DNA of 36,533 nucleotides from positions 1 through 36,533 of the forward strand of contig JBCBSS010000078.1 in NCBI GenBank assembly GCA_039819065.1, read 5' to 3'. The notes beneath the pieces were generated by a model, which had not been told where the DNA came from, searched no databases, and saw nothing but the letters and a program-made list of their open reading frames with translations. Below are positions 1 to 7,685 of this stretch, in pieces (position 1 is the first letter of the stretch; every line of letters starts with the position of its first letter). Position numbers and translations under genes: made by a program. The stretch comes from JBCBSS01 sp039819065 (GTDB lineage: Bacteria > Bacteroidota > Bacteroidia > Cytophagales > Cyclobacteriaceae).

Positions 1-429
1 ATGGATAAACTCAAAATAAAGATACCCTATGAAATAGGATTAAATGTGTTTTGGACTTTTAATGCTCAATGGGTTGCTAGCCCTGTCAACCCCACTGCTT
101 ATGATAATAAATGGACATTACTTAAAACCTTATTATCCCAATCTAGGGTTTTAGTCTGGCTGCAAGAATTTGAACCATGGATTAAAGCTGGCAGACTAAG
201 AAATCCTAGGTATAAAATTGGCATTCCTGTTAAGTCGGTTAAAAATGTAGTTTTTTGCACCTATCTTCTTTTGATCTTATTTATGTTGATTTTACCCATT
301 TATGGTGTTTTTAGTTATTGGTCAAACAAGCCTATGATCATATTGTGCTTGATCTATATATTGTTCATATACCTACATTATAGAAAAATTTCTAAGACCT
401 ATACGTGGGAATTGCTATGGAGAAGATAG
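1..429 (+). CDS. Hypothetical protein with two C-terminal membrane helices (possibly cut by window edge)
   Basis: I do not recognise this 142-residue protein. The first 80 residues are soluble and rich in Trp, Lys and Arg. Two hydrophobic helices follow at about residues 84-108 and 112-129, ending in a basic tail (WELLWRR). The ATG is the very first base of the window, so a longer 5' end outside the window cannot be excluded. It is convergent with the minus-strand operon that ends at 512, with 82 nt between the two stop codons. Nothing ties it to that operon except proximity. Existence as a gene is likely because the frame is uninterrupted and the helix pattern is sensible. Function is unknown. 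Confidence 0.6.
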   Translation: MDKLKIKIPYEIGLNVFWTFNAQWVASPVNPTAYDNKWTLLKTLLSQSRVLVWLQEFEPWIKAGRLRNPRYKIGIPVKSVKNVVFCTYLLLILFMLILPIYGVFSYWSNKPMIILCLIYILFIYLHYRKISKTYTWELLWRR

Positions 430-511
430 TGAGTCAGAAATACATCTTACTCTGAAAATGTCATCCAAAAAGGACTCATACATTTCCGATAATTGACAAA
501 TCTGTTATTGG

Positions 512-1483
512 CTATGATATGCTTAGTAAATAGCCTATTGTAAAATTTGCATGACTGTCAAAAATGAATTGGTCACACCTCGTTGTCTGGCGAAAGGTTT
601 TGTATATCAACAGTCCACTTTTGTTCTTTTTGCCTTCTAAATTATAGTGAGAAGCCTCGTTTAAATAGGTGAACCTTTCATCACCAATTTGAGATGCTTT
701 CGACATTTGATATGGTACACCACCAATTATAAAACAATATTTAGTGCGCCCGATTGGGACTAATTCGGCTATACTCTTTACGTTGTTTATGACTCGTTGA
801 TCACCAATTTCATCCTGGTAATACTTTGCACCGTAAGTTTCTTGGGTTACTAACTTCCCATCATGACCAATCCAAGCTACTTTAGTATTGCCACTACCTA
901 AGTCAATAACAAACGATTCTTCTCGGAGATGTTTCGGAACCGCTGCTAACCAGGCACCTTCTGCTTCTTTTTTATAATTTACTGTATTAACTACATACCC
1001 TAACTCTTTCAACCCATTAGTCATTCTTATCACCTCGGGATTTTTCTGAGCTCCTGAAGAAACAGCAAAATGTATATTTACTCCCTCGACACCGTAGTTG
1101 ATTATCTCACGTATGAAGTTCCTTAGCCCTTGTAAAAGGCCACTTTCAGTAAGTAGATTCTCTTTAGACAAGCTTGCTCCATAGACCGGCTTCACCAACT
1201 CCCAGTCCTTTTTACCGTCGATTTTTACAATGAAATAGTTAAATCCATCAGTACCTAGTTCAACAATAGCCTTTAACCTTCCACCATTAGGCTCTGGTCG
1301 CACTATTTTTACCTGGTTTTCCGTTTCAGAATACTGATCATAATTGACTTTTTGATTTTCTGTGCTATCAGCGTGTATGGCATCTATGGATGGATTCTTG
1401 GGCTGATTAGCGAAAGTGTAGATCAATACACCCAGTAAAGTAACGATAATTGCGATGAGGATAATGGATAATTTATTAATCAT
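512..1483 (-). CDS. Membrane-anchored Ppx/GppA-like ASKHA-fold protein
   Basis: The protein has 323 residues. A single hydrophobic segment at residues 5-24 acts as signal anchor. A two-lobed ASKHA (actin/Hsp70/sugar kinase) phosphatase-like domain follows. The first phosphate loop is VELGTDGFNYFIVKID (74-89), the inter-lobe strand KKEAEGAWLA (171-180) resembles the Ppx catalytic Glu region, and the second phosphate loop is FVIDLGSGNTKVAWIG (191-206). Ppx/GppA enzymes hydrolyse polyphosphate or pppGpp, but that activity is not shown here. The first loop is degenerate (Asp-Ser replaced by Glu-Thr). Basic residues before the helix favour N-in/C-out topology, which would put the ASKHA domain in the periplasm, an odd place for a nucleotide-binding fold. 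It is the last gene of the operon, separated from the previous gene by 97 nt holding a palindrome. Confidence 0.72.
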   Translation of the reverse strand: MINKLSIILIAIIVTLLGVLIYTFANQPKNPSIDAIHADSTENQKVNYDQYSETENQVKIVRPEPNGGRLKAIVELGTDGFNYFIVKIDGKKDWELVKPVYGASLSKENLLTESGLLQGLRNFIREIINYGVEGVNIHFAVSSGAQKNPEVIRMTNGLKELGYVVNTVNYKKEAEGAWLAAVPKHLREESFVIDLGSGNTKVAWIGHDGKLVTQETYGAKYYQDEIGDQRVINNVKSIAELVPIGRTKYCFIIGGVPYQMSKASQIGDERFTYLNEASHYNLEGKKNKSGLLIYKTFRQTTRCDQFIFDSHANFTIGYLLSIS

Positions 1484-1560
1484 GATCTCTGGCTTTAGTT
1501 TCGAATTTAAAATTGACGGAAAATGTAAGGTGGTGCTACACCAGAAGAATGGATATTATC

Positions 1561-1576
1561 TCCTCAGATTTGAGGA
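1561..1576. repeat. 16-nt palindrome, inverse copy of the one at 10995
   Basis: TCCTCA-gatt-TGAGGA is a 6-bp perfect stem with a 4-nt loop, between the stop of the 161-residue gene (1581) and the start of the last operon gene (1483). Its reverse complement, TCCTCAAATCTGAGGA, occurs exactly at 10995-11010 upstream of the first operon gene. It could be an operator or an RNA processing hairpin. The stem is too short and lacks the T-run of a good terminator. Confidence 0.5.
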
Positions 1577-1580
1577 AGCA

Positions 1581-2066
1581 TCACCAGTTCAATGAATGGA
1601 GATAAACGTATAGGACGAGATTAATGACCAGGGCGACCAAAATGAAATATTGTCTTTTACCACTTTCCCAAAAGGATATTCGATAATCTGAATAAATGAA
1701 TGCTATGGAAACCAAGATTTTAAACCAAAAAATAAGGGATAAGAATAGCAATATGTAGGCAAAAATATCTATCCATTTCACGGTAGATACTAAGTGTTCT
1801 TGAAATCTGTCTAGGTTGAAGAGAGTTGATATATTTTGCCCCACATCATGATTACTTCCGAGTAGATTAATCTGGTAATCGGATATGGAGGTTATTTTTT
1901 CTGAAGTAAGTGATACAGTTTCTTTACTCGCTGATAGTATTCGATCAATTATTTGATCCAACCATAAGTTGGTTGAGATAAAAAGTACATTTAACCTTTT
2001 ACTCCATCTTCTTATCGGCAAACTTCCGTTGCGGATCCAATCAAGACTATGATAGTCTGTTAACAT
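1581..2066 (-). CDS. Small two-helix membrane protein of the actin/tubulin-like operon
   Basis: This is a 161-residue protein without a recognised family. The N-terminal 95 residues are mixed polar and amphipathic, with an early basic stretch (RRWSKRLN). Two strong hydrophobic segments at about 98-125 and 138-157 are joined by a short polar loop (YSDYRISFWESGKRQ). The ATG at 2066 lies 16 nt after the stop of the coiled-coil gene upstream, so co-transcription is very likely. By context it would be an inner-membrane partner of the two coiled-coil membrane proteins encoded just before it. No catalytic motif is visible. Confidence 0.65.
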   Translation of the reverse strand: MLTDYHSLDWIRNGSLPIRRWSKRLNVLFISTNLWLDQIIDRILSASKETVSLTSEKITSISDYQINLLGSNHDVGQNISTLFNLDRFQEHLVSTVKWIDIFAYILLFLSLIFWFKILVSIAFIYSDYRISFWESGKRQYFILVALVINLVLYVYLHSLNW

Positions 2067-2082
2067 TGCTAAACAATTGAAA

Positions 2083-2916
2083 CTATTTTACCAGGGTTGC
2101 AATAAGATAGAAGAATACAATTAGCACCAAATAACCGAATAGGGCTATGTATTTCAGGTTTCTGATTTCTTGGACAAGAATTTTTGACAGATCCTTTTGT
2201 TCCACTTCCTGCTGCTTTCTATTCTCCCATTCTTTGAGTGATGCCTGTAAATGAGAATGCCCATTCTTATCTATTCTATCAAGCTTTTGTCCTATACTTC
2301 CAATGGCAGAAGCTCCTTGTTCAGACAGTTCTAACTGCATCAAATGATCATGTATAGGTGTAAGAAGATCGAGCTGAGCCATCGCTTTGTGAAGACCCTC
2401 AGGTTTGAGTTGGTCAATTGATTCTTGAAACAATTTTTTTTCTGTATTTACAAAGTCCGTGAATTGTTGCAATGACACTTTAAAAAACTTGTCAAGCTGC
2501 TCTTTGCGTTGAATCAAATAACGCTTGGTATCATCATCAAGGGTTTCCATCGATTTACTCAACCTTTCTGTTAGCCTCGCATGAGATGCTTTGTGGATCA
2601 TCATCGATTCTACAAATCGTGCAAAAGCTTCAGATTTATCTTGGGCATCATTACGAAATTGGTCAAGAGTGTCGGTGAATTTCGCCTCGCCCTCCGTAAG
2701 CTTTTGCAAAACCTTTAAGGCGCTCGAGGCTTGTGTGAGCGTTTGCTCTACTTTTTCAGTATGTTGAGCCAGTTGTTGGGTATATCCCTTGATCGAAGAG
2801 TCCAAATCCATGGTAGAGTGCATCAGCGTATTGTTTTGATGTACTGCCTTTGATAAAGAGCGTTGCTCCAACTGAAGCTCATTTAATGCTTCCAAGAGTT
2901 CTTTTTGTTTATCCAT
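2083..2916 (-). CDS. Tail-anchored coiled-coil membrane protein
   Basis: The protein has 277 residues from the ATG at 2916. An in-frame TTG at 2934 would add six residues and overlap the previous gene, but ATG is the better start. Residues 1 to about 245 are almost entirely heptad-like helix rich in Gln, Leu, Lys and Glu (for example SKAVHQNNTLMHSTMDLD and QQLAQHTEKVEQTLTQ), predicting long coiled coil. A single hydrophobic C-terminal segment (about 253-276, ALFGYLVLIVFFYLIATL) should anchor it with the bulk in the cytoplasm. The layout recalls methyl-accepting or tail-anchored scaffold proteins but has no recognised signalling motif. The 10-nt gap to the preceding gene and 16-nt gap to the next place it in the same transcript as the tubulin-like and actin-like genes. 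Confidence 0.7.
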   Translation of the reverse strand: MDKQKELLEALNELQLEQRSLSKAVHQNNTLMHSTMDLDSSIKGYTQQLAQHTEKVEQTLTQASSALKVLQKLTEGEAKFTDTLDQFRNDAQDKSEAFARFVESMMIHKASHARLTERLSKSMETLDDDTKRYLIQRKEQLDKFFKVSLQQFTDFVNTEKKLFQESIDQLKPEGLHKAMAQLDLLTPIHDHLMQLELSEQGASAIGSIGQKLDRIDKNGHSHLQASLKEWENRKQQEVEQKDLSKILVQEIRNLKYIALFGYLVLIVFFYLIATLVK

Positions 2917-2926
2917 GTGATTTGGT

Positions 2927-4117
2927 TCAATCAAAATTGATGATGGCCTTACTTAAGATGTGCCACCCATTGGTTGTACGCTCCAACTCTCCCTTTTTTT
3001 CAACAAAAATGTGACCTGAGCCCTTTGTTGGGCTGCCAGAGGCATATTTGCAACCGGATGCTAAAATATGCTCATGTTCATAAATGGCTTTTAACATTTG
3101 GTTTCCGGAAGTAATAGGTGAATACATGGCATTATCCCCTCCTTCCAGTACTTCTATTACATAGGCTGTTTCTTGGGCGCTTTCATTTAAAAAGTTATCA
3201 AATGAATCATTTCTGGGGAAGTCTGAATATTGTCGTTCTATAACCTTAGGTATGCTCGGTTGAGAAGGGGTTTCATTATGTAGTGATACACCTTTAGAAA
3301 TGTCCGGTTCTTTTTCTTGGATAAGCCCCTCTATTTTATCCAGTCGATCATTCAGTAGTTTGATATCTCTACTTATCTCTTTTAACTCCGGTTTTGATGA
3401 TTTCGAGTTTGAATTTTTAGCTACTTCTTGATTGCCCTTGGATATTTTGTTTGAACTAATTTCTTCTTTAACATCATTTACTAGCTTGAGAATATGATTT
3501 CCAGACTGGTTGAAATCATGCTTTAATTCAGAATATTTAAGCTCATTTTTTTTTTGTTTTTTCCTAACATAGAAATATTGAAATATACATAGTGCAAAAA
3601 TAAAGCTAACAACTGAAAGAGATACCCATGGATACCAGAATGATGAATGGTGCTCTGGTATTCTTCGTTCAATTATTGCAAGCTTGGATTTGATACTATC
3701 CAAATCAGAACTTAACTTTTGACCAGCTTCATTTATTATATTAATCGAGCTTCCTTTATTACTGGGTTCGGATTTTATATATCTATTGTATTTATCAATA
3801 CATGCTTGATTATTTATGTTACCTAAAGTAACTGCAACGACCTTGAGTTTGGGATCTACTTTTTTAAGACTATTCCCTCCAAGCTTCCCATTAATTTTTC
3901 CCCATACAATTTCAAGCTGTTTTCCTGTAACCTCGCTTGTTAAAATTCTATTAAGGTCATTGATAATATCTTTTTCTAGATTATTCGTGATATCCAAAAC
4001 TTCTATAGCATCTTTCACTACTTTTTGGACCTGATCAGGTAGGCAATCTTCAGCATACGCTTGAGAATGGCAGAACATTGCTATTAGCAAAGTCCAACAG
4101 GCAAAATGGCGTTTCAT
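2927..4117 (-). CDS. Secreted-N, membrane-spanning coiled-coil protein with conserved-looking C-terminal domain
   Basis: The protein has 396 residues. A signal peptide (1-22, cleavage likely after AYA) is followed by a periplasmic helical region (about 23-155), a transmembrane segment at about 160-183 (WVSLSVVSFIFALCIFQYF), a basic stop-transfer stretch (VRKKQKKNE), a cytoplasmic coiled coil (to about 265) and a folded C-terminal domain (about 300-396, with Gly-rich SGCKYASGSPTKGSGH). It spans the inner membrane and can couple the cytoplasmic actin/tubulin-fold proteins to the periplasm. That role is inferred from topology and operon position only. It starts 29 nt after the actin-like gene. 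I recognise no named family for the C-terminal domain. Confidence 0.7.
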   Translation of the reverse strand: MKRHFACWTLLIAMFCHSQAYAEDCLPDQVQKVVKDAIEVLDITNNLEKDIINDLNRILTSEVTGKQLEIVWGKINGKLGGNSLKKVDPKLKVVAVTLGNINNQACIDKYNRYIKSEPSNKGSSINIINEAGQKLSSDLDSIKSKLAIIERRIPEHHSSFWYPWVSLSVVSFIFALCIFQYFYVRKKQKKNELKYSELKHDFNQSGNHILKLVNDVKEEISSNKISKGNQEVAKNSNSKSSKPELKEISRDIKLLNDRLDKIEGLIQEKEPDISKGVSLHNETPSQPSIPKVIERQYSDFPRNDSFDNFLNESAQETAYVIEVLEGGDNAMYSPITSGNQMLKAIYEHEHILASGCKYASGSPTKGSGHIFVEKKGELERTTNGWHILSKAIINFD

Positions 4118-4146
4118 ATTAATAATCCTTTAAAGAGTAATATTAA

Positions 4147-7100
4147 TTATTGGATTGCGGTTTCTTTGCCTTCTCGTTTCTTAGTAAACTCATTCAGTAG
4201 ATCATAGATCGATCCTGTAATGGCGTAGAAAAAGACGGTTTCCCTGAGCTCTTCATTTTCTGTAACCCCCCTTTTTGCCTGATAAACCAGCCCTTTCTCG
4301 AAATTACCCTCTGCATTGTCCAGCATGAATTTCTTTATTGACTCGAGGTTGGAAATCTTTACACCGAATTTTTCAGAGAACTTCTCATCTTCGTAAAGCT
4401 GGAAGAACAATTCGTGAAATTTTATGAATTCCGATGACGAGAGATCAAAAGCTGCCTCTTTCAGGTCTTTGAACATGATTTTTTTGGGTTCTTGATCATC
4501 TTTCCACTTTAATGTTTCCCCTAAGTGCTTATAAGTCTTATCGGAGAAGTCTGTGGGAGGCTCTTCATCGAGGTAAAGTGCTCCATAACAAGTGATTTCT
4601 TTAGGTTCCTTTGGAATGTGTAAGGCAATATTGGGAATATCATCCCCTAGTACATTCCGATAAATGGCTCGGATCAAATCCTGTAGGTTCTTTCGACTTG
4701 AAGTAATAAGGTTTACAATCCTACTCCCATTTCCGCTTAGGGAAATGTCATTAGGGGCGGGAAACCCTTTAGTTTTAAAAATTGTGGCACAGTGGTAGTG
4801 CAAGGCAACGAAGAACAGGATAAAAACAAACTTGAAGTCTTCAGCATCCTTTAAACCTTCAGCAAAGCGAAAATCAGGCCTCGAAAAGAAAAAACTGGCT
4901 ACATCATCGGAGTACATGTCGTTATCCCCATCAAAATACCAATCAAAGGTCTTTTTGATTTCTTCTATTCGAATGATTTCCTGTTGATCTTCTCCCGCTT
5001 CATCCCTCATTTCATTAATACGTTGAAGCACCAGAGGCTTAAAGTATCTTACAATGCCATTGTTACGATTATTGGCCAGATTAAAGTCGCCAAAAACGGC
5101 ACTGCCTGCAAAACTGAATGATGTGGCCAATTGTACCTTGTCTTGATGAAAGATAAGGGCATCAGTGGTTCCACCACCAATATCGATAGTAAGGCTGGTC
5201 TTTCCTGTGAATGTACCCTCGACTTGCATCTTATGGAAAGGTGCTTCAGATTCAGTCATTAAAACAGGTTCATGGGAAGTATTAAATATTCGCTGGAACG
5301 ATTCTACCCAAATTTCCTTAAGTCTGCTTGTCATGGATTCGCTCATGCTAAGTGGAACAAACCAGTACAAACGAGTTTTGGAAGGATTAGCTTTATTAAG
5401 CAGTACTTTAGTTCGGATCATCATAAGGAGCTGCCCTATAAAAGCTTTAATACGTTCTTTGTCAAAATCTTCCGCCTTCCATTTTAGGTTAGTAAATATC
5501 CGTTCTTCTATGTTGTCATTAAAGCTTTGGTTAAAACCGAAAGAAATATTGGCGTTTGCTAATAAGAGTAATTCACCTATTGTATCAATTGATGATGCCT
5601 GAGAAATGGCTGTCCTTAGAGGAAATCGATATTTTTCTCCTAAGACAGAAGGTATGAATTCGTGACGCTGTCGTTTAGTCACATTTCTAATAATGGCGTG
5701 TGTCCAGGATCTGTCATACTGATCGGTTAGTGTTACTCCAGGATCCACGTTATGTATTTTATCTAATCTGGCTATAGGTATATCTGAAGCCCCTATATCA
5801 AAGGCCTTAGGTTCTCCACTATTCTTTCGATAAGCTACATGCGTATTGGTGGTGCCAAAATCAACGGCAAATGCATATTTATTCTGTTCACCTACTTTGA
5901 TTGTCTGTTTTGACCAGTCAGGTACTATCATGGCACTCACAGGGATACCCGAAGTATTGATCTGCACACCAATCGTGTCAAAAGCAATGTCTTGGATTGC
6001 ATAGTATTCTGATCCATCTTTTCCCGATTCCTTTTTTACCCTTGTTTTTCGTACAACGCTACTGTTCGAAGCATTAGCCCCTGCTTGTATAGGCCGTCCG
6101 TTTTGATAGAAAGTCAATACCGCCATCCCAGGATTAGAAAAATCACTGTCTACACAGCCAACCCTATAAAAATTGTCAAATTCTTTCTGATTAGTCTTAA
6201 CGAATGGATATATCCAAATCCCAAATCGATAATCGTTCAATACATAGCCGCGGTTATCTCCTGCTTTCCTAATGTCACCTGGTGTTGGTATATCAAATGC
6301 ATCTTCAACTGTATCGTATTCTTTGATAAAGGTGATTTGCTGATTGTTGGTCAGAGGAAGCGTCAGTTTTGCCTTAACGCGAATTTTTAAACTGTTTTTG
6401 CTGAATGATAAGCTGAATTTTTTTCGTATTTCTTCAATGGAAAAAAACTGGAAGGCTAGCGGTCTCAAAGGGAGCAAGAATGGCGAATCCCCTCCGTCCG
6501 GCGTACAGCTTAGGAATGCTTCATCATTAATGTCATACGGTAGTTTTATCAAGTAATCCTCAAAAAAATCGCCGACAGTTATAAAAGGGAATTCGATATT
6601 CACACCGGGGAGCTTTCTCAGGTTTAGATTTGGCTCGTCAATGTATATAGGTACGGTGATTCCATCGTCCCAAACTCTACCAGTTACATAAGGCTTATTA
6701 CCGGGGCCTTCAGGTCTTGTTTTCAAAGCCAAAACCTTACCTTTTTTCCAAAGTGAGGATTGTATGGTGAAGTAACAATCTTCCTCCACTTTCGGCCTGA
6801 AACTTCTGATTTCGAATCCTCCCTCCTGGGATGCATCTAACAGCTTCAAAGTATCCGGATCCCTTACAACTTCGTAATTGTTTTCTAAAGTTTCTCTAAG
6901 CGAATCAATAATATGATCTTCATTGGCCCAGATGTCCTGTATCGTAGGGCTAGAATTATTAAAAGACCTGACATATTCATAAAAACCACGAAAATGCTGC
7001 ACTACGTCTTTTGTGCGCATCAAGATATGCATGTATTTCTGAAACTCTATGCCGCGTTCGTTAAGATGTCTAATAGTTCGAAAGTACTTCTGATCGGGTT

Positions 7101-7668
7101 TCCCTGGGACAGAAATCTCAATTTTACCTAACTGTGGTGCTGAGAAGAAGCCTGTAAATGGGCTCGAACCAGCAATGATTTGACCATCATAACTAACCAA
7201 ATAGATGCCCTTTATAGCTTTTAAAGAGGGGTTTTTATCCTTTCTGATGAAAAGATCAAGACTGTCGGCCAATAAATGATGCCCTTCATAAGAACTGGTT
7301 TGTAAATCATCAATAGTTAAGAAAGACCAATATTTATACTTCACCTTTTCTCTAAATAGGTCATGATAAAAGAGTATTTCCCAAATATCCAGGCAATGAG
7401 AAATAAGTTGTGTATGTATGGTTTCTCCATCAAGATTTGAATGATTGTTGTAAAATTCAAAAGCGTCATTAAAAAGATGTATGCGTGCTATGGGTGACGG
7501 GTATGAAGTGATTTGTCGGTTTACATTAGCACCAGCACCATCTACGATGGAATTGACCCTGCTTTCATCCCACTTTACAAATTTGTGCCAGCAGGTATAA
7601 ACTTCTCCTTTATTTGCTTCTTCTTTGGTGGCGGGCTCTAAAGCGCTGATTGAATATTGTGTTGACAT
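4147..7668 (-). CDS. Large actin/Hsp70-fold (SrfB-like) ATPase protein
   Basis: This 1173-residue protein has an ASKHA nucleotide-binding core in its second half. Phosphate-1 loop is YAFAVDFGTTNTHVAY (about 598-613, with D603 and the GTTNT turn), phosphate-2 loop is TIDIGGGTTDALIF (D829) and the adenosine loop is ISLSGNGSRI (about 975-985). All three motifs are intact, so ATP binding is likely. The first 590 residues form an extra region with a PSPIARIHLFNDAF motif near residues 55-70 and a GSSPFTGFFSAP segment near 170-185. The overall plan resembles the SrfB group of large actin-like proteins, but family membership is not certain. It lies 17 nt after the tubulin-like gene and 29 nt before a transmembrane coiled-coil gene. 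No signal peptide or membrane helix, so cytoplasmic. Confidence 0.82.
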   Translation of the reverse strand: MSTQYSISALEPATKEEANKGEVYTCWHKFVKWDESRVNSIVDGAGANVNRQITSYPSPIARIHLFNDAFEFYNNHSNLDGETIHTQLISHCLDIWEILFYHDLFREKVKYKYWSFLTIDDLQTSSYEGHHLLADSLDLFIRKDKNPSLKAIKGIYLVSYDGQIIAGSSPFTGFFSAPQLGKIEISVPGKPDQKYFRTIRHLNERGIEFQKYMHILMRTKDVVQHFRGFYEYVRSFNNSSPTIQDIWANEDHIIDSLRETLENNYEVVRDPDTLKLLDASQEGGFEIRSFRPKVEEDCYFTIQSSLWKKGKVLALKTRPEGPGNKPYVTGRVWDDGITVPIYIDEPNLNLRKLPGVNIEFPFITVGDFFEDYLIKLPYDINDEAFLSCTPDGGDSPFLLPLRPLAFQFFSIEEIRKKFSLSFSKNSLKIRVKAKLTLPLTNNQQITFIKEYDTVEDAFDIPTPGDIRKAGDNRGYVLNDYRFGIWIYPFVKTNQKEFDNFYRVGCVDSDFSNPGMAVLTFYQNGRPIQAGANASNSSVVRKTRVKKESGKDGSEYYAIQDIAFDTIGVQINTSGIPVSAMIVPDWSKQTIKVGEQNKYAFAVDFGTTNTHVAYRKNSGEPKAFDIGASDIPIARLDKIHNVDPGVTLTDQYDRSWTHAIIRNVTKRQRHEFIPSVLGEKYRFPLRTAISQASSIDTIGELLLLANANISFGFNQSFNDNIEERIFTNLKWKAEDFDKERIKAFIGQLLMMIRTKVLLNKANPSKTRLYWFVPLSMSESMTSRLKEIWVESFQRIFNTSHEPVLMTESEAPFHKMQVEGTFTGKTSLTIDIGGGTTDALIFHQDKVQLATSFSFAGSAVFGDFNLANNRNNGIVRYFKPLVLQRINEMRDEAGEDQQEIIRIEEIKKTFDWYFDGDNDMYSDDVASFFFSRPDFRFAEGLKDAEDFKFVFILFFVALHYHCATIFKTKGFPAPNDISLSGNGSRIVNLITSSRKNLQDLIRAIYRNVLGDDIPNIALHIPKEPKEITCYGALYLDEEPPTDFSDKTYKHLGETLKWKDDQEPKKIMFKDLKEAAFDLSSSEFIKFHELFFQLYEDEKFSEKFGVKISNLESIKKFMLDNAEGNFEKGLVYQAKRGVTENEELRETVFFYAITGSIYDLLNEFTKKREGKETAIQ

Positions 7669-7685
7669 GGTTATCTTATTTATAA

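Noticed and set aside
5165..5602. 145-residue plus-strand open frame inside the actin-like gene
   Set aside because: It lies antisense to the nucleotide-binding core of the 1173-residue protein and its translation has no domain-like pattern, so it is a shadow frame.
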